Source: Virgibacillus doumboii (GTDB lineage: Bacteria > Bacillota > Bacilli > Bacillales > Amphibacillaceae). From it: a stretch of DNA of 64,000 nt. The stretch lies in contig NZ_CADCWQ010000001.1 of assembly GCF_902806455.1 (NCBI RefSeq), positions 1,116,001 to 1,180,000 on the forward strand, given 5' to 3'. The notes beneath the pieces are model-generated. The model worked only from the letters and a program-made list of their open reading frames with translations. It made no database searches and had not been told where the DNA came from. A program made the position numbers and the translations under genes. Positions 27,815-36,851 of this stretch are shown piece by piece; positions within the stretch are counted from its first letter, which is position 1; each line of letters opens with the position of its first letter.

Positions 27815-29344
27815 ATGGAAACTCGTTCTCAATGGGGGACAAGAGCAGGTTTTATTTTGGCAGCTGCAGGTTCTGCAATTGGCTTGGGGAATATTTGGCG
27901 GTTCCCGTCCGTAGCATATGAAAATGGTGGCGGAGCATTTTTAATTCCTTACTTAATTGCATTATTGACAGCAGGAATTCCGATACTGATTATGGAATTC
28001 ACCATGGGGCATAAATACCGTGGCTCAGCACCATTAACGTACAAACGAATGGGTGGAAAGAAGGTAGAGTGGATTGGCTGGTGGGCAGTGTTAGTTGCCT
28101 TTGTTATTTCAACCTACTACTCTGTCATTATTGCCTGGGCAATAAACTATTCCATTTTCTCATTCAATTTAAACTGGGGATCTGATACGGAAGCATTCCT
28201 GTACAATGATTTTTTAAACCATGTACCCGCAGGTCAAGTTGGTTCGTTTGTTCCCGGTATACTTATACCATTAATAATTGTATGGCTGGTTGTTCTGGGG
28301 ATTCTTTTCAAAGGTGTTAAAAAAGGTATTGAAATTGCGAACCGGATTTTTATACCGGCATTGATAATTGTTTTCCTTATTATCGTAATTCGGGCAATTA
28401 CTTTACCTGGTGCACTCCAAGGTTTGGAAGCATTCTTCACACCTGATTTCAGTGCTATTATGGAACCTGATGTATGGGTGGCAGCATATGGTCAAATATT
28501 CTTTAGTATGTCTATCGCATTTGCGATAATGATAACCTATTCAAGTTATTTACCTAAGAAAACAGACTTAACGAATAACGCATTTATCGTTGGTTTCGGA
28601 AACTCGAGCTTTGAATTACTCTGTGGTATTGGTGTGTTTGGAATATTAGGATTTATGGCTGCACAGCAGGGTGTAGGAGTTGATGAAGTAGTAGCAGGCG
28701 GTGTAGGACTGGCATTTGTCGTATTCCCTGCAATCATTAATGAATTCCCTGCATTAAACGGATTATTCGGATTCCTGTTCTTCTTCTCACTGGTTCTGGG
28801 TGGGTTGACGTCTCTTATGTCAATTACTGAGACGTATGTTGCAGGTTTGATGGATAAATTCAATATTTCACGAAGCAAAGCCGTTATATTCGGTGGTGGA
28901 ACTGCAGCAGTTATCTCATTACTGTTTGCTACACAAGGCGGATTAAACTTCCTTGATGCTGCCGACTACTTTATTAACCAATTCGGTGTAGCATTCCTTG
29001 GCTTGGTTGAAGTCATCTTAATTGCCTGGTTCCTGCGTAAACTGGGGGATTTCAAAGATCATGCGAATGAAATTTCTGATATTCAACTTCGGGGCTGGTG
29101 GACATTCAGTTTAACGATTGTTACACCGGTTGTTCTGGGCTATACTATGTTCGGATTATTCAGGCAGAACTTGTTGAAATTGTTTGAGACAGAAACAGGT
29201 AACTATGGCGGATATTCCGATGCCTTTATCCTTTACGGCGGCTGGTTCGTTGCCGGAGGAGCAGTGGTTATCGGAGTGATACTGGCATTGATGAAGTGGA
29301 ACTCTTCAAAGGCATCAGCTGAAGAAGAAAGGGAGGCTAATTAA
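27815..29344 (+). CDS. Sodium-dependent neurotransmitter-symporter family transporter (methionine/alanine type)
   Basis: The 509-aa protein has about 12 membrane segments and the NSS/SNF hallmark GSAIGLGNIWRFPSVAYENG at its N-terminus, forming the Na+ and substrate sites of unwound helix 1. The unwound helix 6 region is YGQIFFSMSIAFAIMITY. AGAGGAGGT precedes the ATG. The MetS-type mini-protein directly downstream places it with the MetPS methionine/alanine importers described in Corynebacterium; the substrate is inferred from that pairing. Confidence 0.9.
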   Translation: METRSQWGTRAGFILAAAGSAIGLGNIWRFPSVAYENGGGAFLIPYLIALLTAGIPILIMEFTMGHKYRGSAPLTYKRMGGKKVEWIGWWAVLVAFVISTYYSVIIAWAINYSIFSFNLNWGSDTEAFLYNDFLNHVPAGQVGSFVPGILIPLIIVWLVVLGILFKGVKKGIEIANRIFIPALIIVFLIIVIRAITLPGALQGLEAFFTPDFSAIMEPDVWVAAYGQIFFSMSIAFAIMITYSSYLPKKTDLTNNAFIVGFGNSSFELLCGIGVFGILGFMAAQQGVGVDEVVAGGVGLAFVVFPAIINEFPALNGLFGFLFFFSLVLGGLTSLMSITETYVAGLMDKFNISRSKAVIFGGGTAAVISLLFATQGGLNFLDAADYFINQFGVAFLGLVEVILIAWFLRKLGDFKDHANEISDIQLRGWWTFSLTIVTPVVLGYTMFGLFRQNLLKLFETETGNYGGYSDAFILYGGWFVAGGAVVIGVILALMKWNSSKASAEEEREAN

Positions 29345-29446
29345 ATGAGTGGTGTTTCAATAGTCTTTATGATAATCGCCATGGTAATCATTTGGGGAGG
29401 ATTGGCAGCAAGTATTACAAATGCTGTTAAAAAATCCAAACAATAA
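29345..29446 (+). CDS. MetS-type small subunit of NSS transporter, 33 aa
   Basis: The ATG lies directly against the NSS stop codon, with GGGAGG (29331-29336) inside the end of the previous gene. The peptide is one hydrophobic helix, MSGVSIVFMIIAMVIIWGG, with a basic tail NAVKKSKQ. This matches the methionine/alanine import small-subunit family (MetS), which is needed with MetP for uptake. It was too short for routine gene callers. Confidence 0.85.
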   Translation: MSGVSIVFMIIAMVIIWGGLAASITNAVKKSKQ

Positions 29447-29461
29447 TAACACTCAAAATGC

Positions 29462-29493
29462 AAGAGCCTTTACCTTAATTGGTAAAGGCTCTT
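29462..29493. terminator. Bidirectional terminator between NSS operon and lytH
   Basis: AAGAGCCTTTACC (29462-29474) is perfectly complementary to GGTAAAGGCTCTT (29481-29493). Flanking T-rich tracts are short, so efficiency on each strand is uncertain. Confidence 0.75.
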
Positions 29494-29521
29494 ACTTATT
29501 GGTGGATCTTTTGGTAACACT

Positions 29522-30487
29522 TTAGTCCTTTTGTTTGGCCATCCGCTCCCATTTCTGCAAGTAAGGATATGGGTCAAATGAATATTCACTGGTTCCGTTG
29601 TCTTTATACATACCGTAATGTAAATGAGGTGGGAATTTACCCGATGTACCAGGCGGACCATAACCGGTGGAACCAACTTTACCGAGAACATCACCGGGTT
29701 TGACAACCTGGCCAACTTTAATATCGTCATTATACCCGCTCATGTGACCATAATAATGATAAATATTATATATATCCCGGATTCCAATCCTCCATCCACC
29801 ATAGAGATTCCAGCCCTTCATCTCAATTACGCCATATGTGGTGGACTTTACAGGTGTACCATAGTCAGCAAATATGTCAGTACCTTCATGAATTCGTAAG
29901 CCGCCAAATCCTCTGCGGTCCCCCCATGTACTTCGATAGCTGTAATTGTAGTCAATGGAAACCGGAAAGTCTCTGTCTGTCAGTTCTATCTTATTAAATT
30001 TTTGAAAAACCATGGCAGTGTTCATAATCGTTTGAACCGTGAGATCGCGCTTGTAATAATTCCACAGAGCAATTTTCACTTCATCTTTTGCCGGCCCGTA
30101 CTCCAGAATTATATTGGCCATTGTATACAAAACGTCTTCGGGATTTTTAGGGTCTGCTTTACCATCCCCATTCCCATCTTTCCCTGCTCCATGAAAAAAT
30201 TGAATGATGTTTTCATTCTTAATCATCGAACTGTTTCCAAGTCCATACCACTGTTCATTTGGAATAGTAATGGATACTACCTTTTCATCCGAATTGTCAT
30301 TATCACTGTTACGTTCATATTGGTCGATCGCTGCCAAGTAATACCAGGGAACTTGCGTTAATGCTTCGGTTTTTTTGTATAATGCCATCCGTTCATCATA
30401 TAAATCCTCTTCTGCCTGCACAGCCTGTGTCTGAGCTATGGCCGACAGAAACATCAGACTTATTAATGCGTAAAAAAGCCTGGACAT
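29522..30487 (-). CDS. lytH: LytH: sporulation L-Ala-D-Glu peptidase (M23)
   Basis: The 321-aa protein has a signal peptide (cleavage near VQAEED), a helical N-terminal region and a C-terminal M23 metallopeptidase domain with HEGTD (first zinc ligands) and HLHYG (second). B. subtilis LytH trims cortex peptide side chains to single L-Ala late in spore formation, under sigma-K. A very strong AAGGAGGTGAT ribosome site precedes the ATG. The neighbour yutC-type gene is upstream on the same strand. Confidence 0.9.
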   Translation of the reverse strand: MSRLFYALISLMFLSAIAQTQAVQAEEDLYDERMALYKKTEALTQVPWYYLAAIDQYERNSDNDNSDEKVVSITIPNEQWYGLGNSSMIKNENIIQFFHGAGKDGNGDGKADPKNPEDVLYTMANIILEYGPAKDEVKIALWNYYKRDLTVQTIMNTAMVFQKFNKIELTDRDFPVSIDYNYSYRSTWGDRRGFGGLRIHEGTDIFADYGTPVKSTTYGVIEMKGWNLYGGWRIGIRDIYNIYHYYGHMSGYNDDIKVGQVVKPGDVLGKVGSTGYGPPGTSGKFPPHLHYGMYKDNGTSEYSFDPYPYLQKWERMAKQKD

Positions 30488-30529
30488 CTATGATCACCTC
30501 CTTGCCAAAAAGATGTTATGTCTGTTAAT

Positions 30530-31084
30530 TTACGATTTATCCATCCCTTGTGGAGACTTTTTCATCTCATTTTTAATTCTGTTGATTGTATTATCATAAT
30601 TTTTTCCTTGTATACTTGAGTTATGCAGACGTTGAATGTCCTGCATCAGCGTCTCGTTTTCAGAAACATACACCTCAAAGCGTTCCGGCATTACAGATAC
30701 TGCTGATTTTTTTGCGATATCTGCAGCAGTATTAGAATCTATATCAGCATTTTTGGAAAATGCAATTAGCACTTCTTCATCAGTAACTAATGTTGCAACT
30801 TCAATAATTTCGTCATTTTGCAATATTATCCGGGTTATCATGTTGGCCAGTTTCGTCCGGTCGATGGTTACTGAATTTTTATTTTCAGCATCTGTCTGGA
30901 TCTGGTCTTTTGTATATCTGACATACCCAAGCTTATTATTCTGATCCGGATTCTGGTTTCGGTTTCCGGGATCAAGTTCTTCCGCAATATTTTCCCGCTT
31001 ATCGGTAGCATTATTAGTACCACAACCCACAAGTGCTATAATTGCGATAAATGTTATTATTAATAATGACCATAACCTGTTCAT
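30530..31084 (-). CDS. yutC: YhcN/YlaJ-family sporulation lipoprotein
   Basis: The 184-aa protein starts MNRLWSLL at ATG 31084 after GGGAGGAAAAA; the open frame continues 22 codons upstream without a ribosome site. A lipobox (ALVGC) gives a lipidated Cys. The YhcN/YlaJ domain is marked by TRIILQNDEIIEVATLVTDE and VMPERFEVYVSEN. Family members are spore or forespore-membrane lipoproteins of uncertain role. The lytH-yutC-yutD neighbourhood is the same in B. subtilis. Confidence 0.87.
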   Translation of the reverse strand: MNRLWSLLIITFIAIIALVGCGTNNATDKRENIAEELDPGNRNQNPDQNNKLGYVRYTKDQIQTDAENKNSVTIDRTKLANMITRIILQNDEIIEVATLVTDEEVLIAFSKNADIDSNTAADIAKKSAVSVMPERFEVYVSENETLMQDIQRLHNSSIQGKNYDNTINRIKNEMKKSPQGMDKS

Positions 31085-31232
31085 GTTTTTCCTCCCTGTA
31101 GACGAAAAATAAATTACGAACTTAGTTATGTGTATCACATGGAAATTCATGCAACTATTTGTTGTGAAAATTAGTAGTAGTGTGATGCCAGTATATGATA
31201 AACTATAGTCAGCGTAAGTGGGGTGACTTATA

Positions 31233-31505
31233 TTGATTGAAATACAAGGAAAAAAATACGAGATTATCGAGAATAGTAAAAATGGCTTTCAAGAGGAAGT
31301 ATTTAATGAACGATTTTCTGATATTTTGTCGAAATATGATTTTATCGTAGGTGATTGGGGCTATGACCAGCTTCGATTAAAAGGCTTTTACGATGATCAA
31401 AACCCTAAAGCAACTTTTGATACAAAAATGAGTACAATAGATGATTACCTGTATGAGTATTGTAATTTTGGCTGTGCTTACTTTATTATTAAACATATTG
31501 ATTAA
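31233..31505 (+). CDS. yutD: YutD family protein
   Basis: The 90-aa acidic protein matches the YutD (DUF1027) family, with FNERFSDILSKYDFIVGDWGYDQLRLKGFY and CNFGCAYFIIK. It is soluble and of unknown function. TTG 31233 follows AAGTGGGGTGA. In B. subtilis yutE lies next to it; here about 20 kb of accessory DNA intervenes. Confidence 0.85.
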   Translation: MIEIQGKKYEIIENSKNGFQEEVFNERFSDILSKYDFIVGDWGYDQLRLKGFYDDQNPKATFDTKMSTIDDYLYEYCNFGCAYFIIKHID

Positions 31506-31510
31506 ATTAG

Positions 31511-31547
31511 GAGCAGTAGTTCTTTCGGGAACTACTGCTCTTCTTGT
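31511..31547. terminator. Terminator after yutD (probably bidirectional)
   Basis: GAGCAGTAGTTC (31511-31522) is perfectly complementary to GAACTACTGCTC (31529-31540), then TTCTTGTT. It overlaps the 3' end of the convergent small gene. Confidence 0.8.
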
Positions 31548-31807
31548 TCCGGACCCGGTTCATCATGAATCGGATGTGCGCCAGGTGCCTGCCTCGGTAA
31601 GTCCTCATGCAGTTCCTTATTTTCATAAACAAATCCACTTTGACGATGTTGCCCTTCTTCCCATGGTGTTGATTTACTGTACGCGAGTTCCTCATCACTT
31701 ATCGTTGATCCAAATGGACCTTCCGGAAATTCTTCGGGGATCAGATTGTTTTGTACACTTCTCACATTTGAAAAATCACTATAATTCTTTTTCTTCTTTT
31801 TGGCCAT
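31532..31807 (-). CDS. Conserved small cytosolic protein (possibly DUF3905)
   Basis: The 91-aa hydrophilic protein begins MAKKKKKNYSDFSNVRS at ATG 31807, after AAAGGGTG on the minus strand. Its Pro/Gly/Glu-rich body (EEFPEGPFGS, STPWEEGQ, LPRQAPGAHPIHDEP) resembles DUF3905 proteins of spore-forming Bacillaceae from memory. No membrane segment or catalytic motif is visible. The last few codons lie inside the terminator hairpin. Confidence 0.65.
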   Translation of the reverse strand: MAKKKKKNYSDFSNVRSVQNNLIPEEFPEGPFGSTISDEELAYSKSTPWEEGQHRQSGFVYENKELHEDLPRQAPGAHPIHDEPGPEQEEQ

Positions 31808-31867
31808 TACATTACACCCTTTCTTTTTATATATCTTTTGCAGTAAACGAATGTTATTGTATGCCAA

Positions 31868-32261
31868 TTTAATCCATAAAATATGAACAATATTTACTAT
31901 GAATTTATTCTTAATTTAGGATAAATGACATTTATTTAACAATTATAAAAATCGATTAATATTACTAAATAAATACCATTTAATAACATTAAATGGTATA
32001 AAAAGTAAATTTATCATGACTTTAATCACGATTTTAAAGTAAAAATCACGCTTTATTACCGTATTATGCAGGTATTTTTAACCATGAGAAAAACACCGAA
32101 AACCGTAACATTATTGACACATAAAATATTTGTGCAATCATAAATAGTATATAAGTATGCATTATTACAATATTTACCATATATATGGTACGCAGGGAAT
32201 TGATTGTTGCTTTGAAATGTCCGAGTGGAAATACAGAAAATAATGAGGGATTGATGGTGTT
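31868..32261. other. AT-rich, palindrome-rich leader of the Tad island
   Basis: No believable gene lies in this 394-base stretch. TACCATTTAAT (31974-31984) and ATTAAATGGTA (31988-31998) form a perfect 11-bp inverted repeat with a three-base loop. ACTTTAA and TTAAAGT flank an AATCACG repeat near 32018-32040, and AATCACG recurs just after. A TTGACA lies at 32114-32119 without a clear -10. It probably holds the promoter and operators of the pilus operon. Confidence 0.5.
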
Positions 32262-32864
32262 TTGTGGGGATTATCGATTATTACGATAATAATAGCTCTC
32301 TGTGCTGCTTGCGTTTATTTTATAGCACTATCTCATGATGACCCATATAAATCGGTTGTTTCACGAATAAATAATATAGAAGTATTGCTGGCAATGTTTT
32401 TAGGATACTTTTTTTTAATTGTTATTTCACTGAATCGTCCTGAAAATATAGGGATGATTACTATTTATATAGCATGTTTAGTCGTGTGTGCCGCAATCCT
32501 GGATACTTGGTTTATGGTGATACCTGATCGGTTATTAGCTATTTTTATCCCAAGCATCGTGTTTATACAACTGTTTAATGGGGTAATAATTAATGGTTTG
32601 TTTGGAGCTGCATTTGGATTTATTTTTTTATTGGTAATTGCAGTAATTTCTAAAGGTGGCATCGGCGGGGGGGACATTAAGCTGGTAACGGTTATTGGTT
32701 TAGGGACATCATTGGATTTTATCTATCAATTATTATTAATCTCATGTATTCTTACTTTTTTGATTGGAATTATTGCACTATATTCAGGAGCAAGAAAAAG
32801 AAATGAAATGATGCCGTTTGGTCCAGCTATTGCATTTGCAACAATATTTCTGCTGACGGTGTAG
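32262..32864 (+). CDS. Prepilin peptidase (TadV/CpaA, A24 family)
   Basis: The 200-aa membrane protein is a type IV prepilin peptidase. Its two catalytic aspartates are Asp81 (LDTWFMVIPD) and Asp138 in the GGGD motif (GGIGGGDIKL); about six membrane segments are visible. It would cleave and mature the Flp and TadE-like prepilins encoded downstream. The only usable start in the frame is TTG 32262, with a modest GAGGGA upstream. First gene of the Tad operon. Confidence 0.87.
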   Translation: MWGLSIITIIIALCAACVYFIALSHDDPYKSVVSRINNIEVLLAMFLGYFFLIVISLNRPENIGMITIYIACLVVCAAILDTWFMVIPDRLLAIFIPSIVFIQLFNGVIINGLFGAAFGFIFLLVIAVISKGGIGGGDIKLVTVIGLGTSLDFIYQLLLISCILTFLIGIIALYSGARKRNEMMPFGPAIAFATIFLLTV

Positions 32865-32899
32865 TTTTAACTAGTTTGTTAGGTGTAGGAGGAACAATA

Positions 32900-33592
32900 G
32901 TGAAAGCCCCAGTAAAAGAAAAAACGACAATTATCATCGAAAATGCTAATAGGTTTCTTGAAGAACATCCATTAATTAAATCACATGAATTTATTTTTAA
33001 TCCTGATGAAAAGGAACAACCTGTAAATCTGACTGACGAAATTCAATTTATGGATAACCAAGAGTTGAACCGCAATATCATTTACTTATATAAGCCCAGC
33101 CAAAAAAAACAGCAATCATTAATGAGGCTGAGAAACTTGTATTTACCGGAGTCCAGATTAATTCCTGTACCCTATCCATCAAATGATGCTGAAGCAGTGC
33201 ATCTTCTAAATCTTTTAACAGGTATTGAAGATAAGACATTTAATGAAATATTGTTTGATTGGAGTCTCCTCAATAGTCAAATGGAAAATTACACAATTGA
33301 GCACGCGAAGGCGAATAAGTTGAGAGGTACTGGAAAACCAATCGCTTCAATGAATAAATACAACCTGATTCAAAATAATCAGAGTTCCAAAAAAATAAGT
33401 AAGGGACATCTGAATGAACTAATTAAGGTGTTATCTGAGAAGACAAAAGGTCACATCCCATTGATTGTCCAAGAAACGGTAGATAATAAGTATAGTTTTT
33501 ATTCCTCATTGGATGAAATAACAAACATCGAAAATACAATAAAAATCTCAGTTAGTGCAGTAAAGAATATTGGAGTGGAGAATAATGGTTGA
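32900..33592 (+). CDS. Unrecognised 230-aa protein of the Tad operon
   Basis: GTG 32900 follows a perfect TAGGAGGAAC ribosome site and gives 230 residues; the frame extends to 32876 without a ribosome site. The protein is soluble, rich in Asn, Lys and Glu, with no signal peptide or membrane segment. Segments such as RNIIYLYKPSQKKQQ and PESRLIPVPYPSNDAEAVHLL are not from a family I know. It overlaps the cpaB start by eight bases, so it is an integral part of the operon, perhaps a cytoplasmic regulator or platform component. Confidence 0.7.
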   Translation: MKAPVKEKTTIIIENANRFLEEHPLIKSHEFIFNPDEKEQPVNLTDEIQFMDNQELNRNIIYLYKPSQKKQQSLMRLRNLYLPESRLIPVPYPSNDAEAVHLLNLLTGIEDKTFNEILFDWSLLNSQMENYTIEHAKANKLRGTGKPIASMNKYNLIQNNQSSKKISKGHLNELIKVLSEKTKGHIPLIVQETVDNKYSFYSSLDEITNIENTIKISVSAVKNIGVENNG

Positions 33593-34397
33593 CGCGAAGA
33601 GAAAAGCATTTATATTTTTATTACTTGCATTTATTTTGGCAGTAGTTGTCAGTGGGTTAGTTATTCAACAGGTGCAGAAAATTGCTGCAGAGTCTGGTGA
33701 GACGGTTGAAGTTGCTGTCGCCGCAAACGATATTGGAAGCAATGAAACATTGTCATCCGATGATATTACCTGGAAGGAAATTTCTAAACCGGACGAAACG
33801 GGCAATTATTTCAATCGTAAAGCAGACCTCGAGAATCAAATTGTAGTAGTCGATTTGGAAAAAGGAAATTTCATAACTCCCTATGTTGTAAGAGAATCAA
33901 CTTCAATCCCAGCTGATCACAGAGTCGTTCTGTTGAATGTAACCGAAAATGTGATTTTGGATCAGCAACTTACCGAGGGTGACAAAGTTGATATTGTTGT
34001 TGTTTATAAAAAAGAAGACAACATGACGTCACAAAGACTTTTTCAAAAAGTAAATGTTGTGCAGGTCGATCAGAATTCTGGTGGAGAAAGTACTGGAAAC
34101 ACCGTTAAAGTAAGTTTATCGGTCGAAGATGCACAGCAACTGATTTATTACCAAAATGTTGCTGAACAAATACGTGTCCTTCGGTTGGACGGCGCAAGCA
34201 GTGAAACGGTTAATAGTGAAACGGAAGGAACTGTTGAATCCGCTGAGACCGATACAAAAAGCAAACAAAGCAATGACGGTGAATCTGAATCCGGCAATAA
34301 TAACGAGGATAGCGGAGGTCAAGAAGACAAGAAAAATAGCGATAATAAAAATGAAAAGAACAATAACAAAGCAAACAAAGAAGACAGCGGAAACTGA
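33585..34397 (+). CDS. CpaB/RcpC-family pilus assembly protein
   Basis: The 270-aa protein has an N-terminal membrane anchor (about 9-30) and an extracytoplasmic SAF domain (VEVAVAANDIGSNETLSSDDI, about 40-110), then the RcpC/CpaB region with RVVLLNVTENVILDQQLTEGDKVDIVVVY. The C-terminal 70 residues are a low-complexity Glu/Ser/Asn/Lys tail that could cross the cell wall. ATG 33585 overlaps the previous gene. In Gram-negative Tad systems CpaB works with the outer-membrane secretin; here there is none. Confidence 0.85.
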   Translation: MVDAKRKAFIFLLLAFILAVVVSGLVIQQVQKIAAESGETVEVAVAANDIGSNETLSSDDITWKEISKPDETGNYFNRKADLENQIVVVDLEKGNFITPYVVRESTSIPADHRVVLLNVTENVILDQQLTEGDKVDIVVVYKKEDNMTSQRLFQKVNVVQVDQNSGGESTGNTVKVSLSVEDAQQLIYYQNVAEQIRVLRLDGASSETVNSETEGTVESAETDTKSKQSNDGESESGNNNEDSGGQEDKKNSDNKNEKNNNKANKEDSGN

Positions 34398-34425
34398 GTA
34401 GGGTCCAAGGAGAGGAAACGAAGCC

Positions 34426-35523
34426 ATGGAATCAAAAGACACATTGTTTTTAACCGATAAAACCGATTGGATAGAACGATTCAATCAGCTTGATATCAAT
34501 TATTCAATCGGAAAAGAAGCAAAACCGGAAGATATGGTTACTGAACATATTATCATCGATAGCTCTATCGTTAGTGCCAGTGAATTCAAAAAGCCGCCGC
34601 AGACATCAGTAGTCACCGTTTTGATGGAACGGGAAGACTTTAATGAGGCGCGTGCTTGGATGAACGTCGGGGCAGATGCTATTTATATTTTTCCAAAAGA
34701 AATCGACCGCCTTCATGTTTGGCTGGAAAAGATGGAAGAACGCATTCTAAACAAGAGGGATTTGCTGGGAGATGATGAAGGCAATGAAGTATGGGCGTTT
34801 TATAGCGCCAAAGGAGGATCCGGACGGTCGACAATTGCAGCAATAACGGCACAATCACTTGCCATCCATCAAGATAAAAAAGTGCTGTTGCTTGATATGA
34901 ACAGTCAATTTGGGGGCTTAGAATCATTGTTTGGACTGGAAGGCGGGAGGTCTTACCAGCAACTGGAGGTTGTACTGGACGAACTGACATCGGAACATAT
35001 CATCAATGTCAGTTATCCTACTGACAGCGGTGTTCATGTCCTGCTTGGACCGGGGAACCCAATTAAGGCAGCAGAATTGACCGAAGCATTGCTCCCAAGG
35101 ATTATCAAAGTGGCAAGAACACATTTTGACCACGTTATTTTAGATCTGCCCCCTGAGTTAAGTGATAAAAGTTATGCGGGCTTGAGTGAAGCTACGAAAT
35201 TATTCTATGTATTAAGCCCGGATAGTTTGGCGATAAGAGCATTTAAACAATCAAGAGGGATTTTTGAACGATTTACCTTGAACAACAAGAAAACTTTTTC
35301 AATTATCCTGAATAATCATGGACCAAAGAATGAACTGCAGCAAAAAGATGTTGAGAAAATTATTGATGAATCCATCTTTGCCACCATTAGCAATGATTTT
35401 AAAGGGATCCAGCCGATTATAAATATGGGGCTTCCATTCTTTGAAAAGAAAAAAGACAGGGGAAGCACCAAAGTGAGCCGTGATGTTCGTAAGATGGTAC
35501 ATAAAGTGTCAGAGGAGGAGTAA
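34426..35523 (+). CDS. TadZ/CpaE-like ParA-family ATPase
   Basis: The 365-aa protein has an N-terminal receiver-like domain (about 1-110) and a MinD/ParA ATPase domain with a deviant Walker A, KGGSGRST (129-136), and the VILDLPPELSDKS Walker B region. TadZ proteins mark the site of pilus assembly at the cell pole or envelope. AAGGAGAGG lies 28 bases after cpaB. The tadA gene starts two bases after its stop. Confidence 0.88.
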   Translation: MESKDTLFLTDKTDWIERFNQLDINYSIGKEAKPEDMVTEHIIIDSSIVSASEFKKPPQTSVVTVLMEREDFNEARAWMNVGADAIYIFPKEIDRLHVWLEKMEERILNKRDLLGDDEGNEVWAFYSAKGGSGRSTIAAITAQSLAIHQDKKVLLLDMNSQFGGLESLFGLEGGRSYQQLEVVLDELTSEHIINVSYPTDSGVHVLLGPGNPIKAAELTEALLPRIIKVARTHFDHVILDLPPELSDKSYAGLSEATKLFYVLSPDSLAIRAFKQSRGIFERFTLNNKKTFSIILNNHGPKNELQQKDVEKIIDESIFATISNDFKGIQPIINMGLPFFEKKKDRGSTKVSRDVRKMVHKVSEEE

Positions 35524-35525
35524 GG

Positions 35526-36851
35526 ATGTCGTGGGTAAATAAACTTCGTGAGCAGTCAGTAGATGCAGGTCATGATGTCAACAGGCAGGTTGATGAACTG
35601 ATTAATCATTTCAAGCAGCGGCTAGTGAATGAGGCTGATTTGGATGCAATTACATCACTCCCTCCGAAAGAACGGAAAAGTACAATTGAACAGCTTATCC
35701 TGCAAATGATTAGTGAAGAAAAAGTAATTGTAAAAAAGGAAGAGCTGAACCAGATTGTCAACTTTATCATTAACGAATCGGTCGGTTATGGCCCATTGGA
35801 GAAATTACTGGCAGATGATTCAATTACGGAAATTATGGTGAATGGTCCATCTGATATTTTCATTGAACGTCATGGTAAGTTGATAAACTCGGATGTGCAG
35901 TTCCGCAATGAAAGCCATATCCACCATATCATTGACCGGATCATTGCACCATTGGGAAGACGAATTGATGAAAGTTCCCCAATGGTGGATGCAAGGCTCC
36001 CGGATGGAAGCAGGGTGAACGCAATCATCCCGCCGATAAGTCTTGACAGCCCATCACTGACAATTCGTAAATTCCGGAAGACACCGTTCACTATTAATGA
36101 TTTATTGAACTATGGGTCGTTGACAGAAGGAATGGCAGAATTTCTGCATGCAGCAATTGTATCGAAAGCCAATATCATTGTTTCGGGCGGTACCGGGAGT
36201 GGTAAAACAACTTTATTAAATGTATTATCAGAGTCCATTTCCCCGGGGGAGCGGATTGTCACAATTGAAGATATGGCTGAACTTCGGTTTCAGTACGACA
36301 ATATCGTCCGGATGGAAGCACGTCCGGAAAACTCAGAAGGATCGGGTGCCATTGATATTAGGCAATTGGTTAAGAATGCTCTAAGAATGCGGCCAGATCG
36401 GATTATCGTTGGGGAGGTAAGGGGTACCGAAGCGCTTGATATGCTTCAAGCGATGAACACAGGTCATGAAGGTTCTCTGACAACTGTTCACGCGAATACT
36501 CCAACAGATGCACTGGGGCGTCTGGAAGCGATGGTTATTATGTCCGGCTTGCCGCTGACTACCGATGTAATCAGTAAGTACTTTGTCGGAGCGATCGATT
36601 TGATTGTGCAAACGAACAGACTGGTGGACGGCAACAGGAAGATTACCAGAATTTCAGAGATGTCTACTGATGAAAACGGAATGGTTGTCAATGATATATA
36701 CAGGTATAACCAGACCTCAACTGACGCATCAGGACAGGTACATGGAGAACTTGAACGGACTGCCTATAAACCCCAAATTCTTGAACGGTTCAAACGTTTT
36801 GGTCTGGAAATTCCTGAAGATATGAAACAGAAAGAAGGTTGGCCAATATGA
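35526..36851 (+). CDS. tadA: TadA/CpaF secretion ATPase
   Basis: The 441-aa ATPase of the type II/IV secretion family drives pilus polymerisation. Walker A is GGTGSGKTT (221-229), the Asp/Glu box RIVTIEDMAEL (243-253), Walker B RIIVGEVRG (292-300) and the His box GHEGSLTTVHANT (313-325). The upstream VGYGPLEKLLADDSITEIMVNG is typical of CpaF-type enzymes. GAGGAGTAAGG precedes the ATG. It is translationally coupled to tadB. Confidence 0.94.
   Translation: MSWVNKLREQSVDAGHDVNRQVDELINHFKQRLVNEADLDAITSLPPKERKSTIEQLILQMISEEKVIVKKEELNQIVNFIINESVGYGPLEKLLADDSITEIMVNGPSDIFIERHGKLINSDVQFRNESHIHHIIDRIIAPLGRRIDESSPMVDARLPDGSRVNAIIPPISLDSPSLTIRKFRKTPFTINDLLNYGSLTEGMAEFLHAAIVSKANIIVSGGTGSGKTTLLNVLSESISPGERIVTIEDMAELRFQYDNIVRMEARPENSEGSGAIDIRQLVKNALRMRPDRIIVGEVRGTEALDMLQAMNTGHEGSLTTVHANTPTDALGRLEAMVIMSGLPLTTDVISKYFVGAIDLIVQTNRLVDGNRKITRISEMSTDENGMVVNDIYRYNQTSTDASGQVHGELERTAYKPQILERFKRFGLEIPEDMKQKEGWPI

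Noticed and set aside
31441..31872. 143-codon plus-strand frame after yutD
   Set aside because: It is antisense to the conserved minus-strand gene at 31532-31807 and passes through a terminator hairpin.
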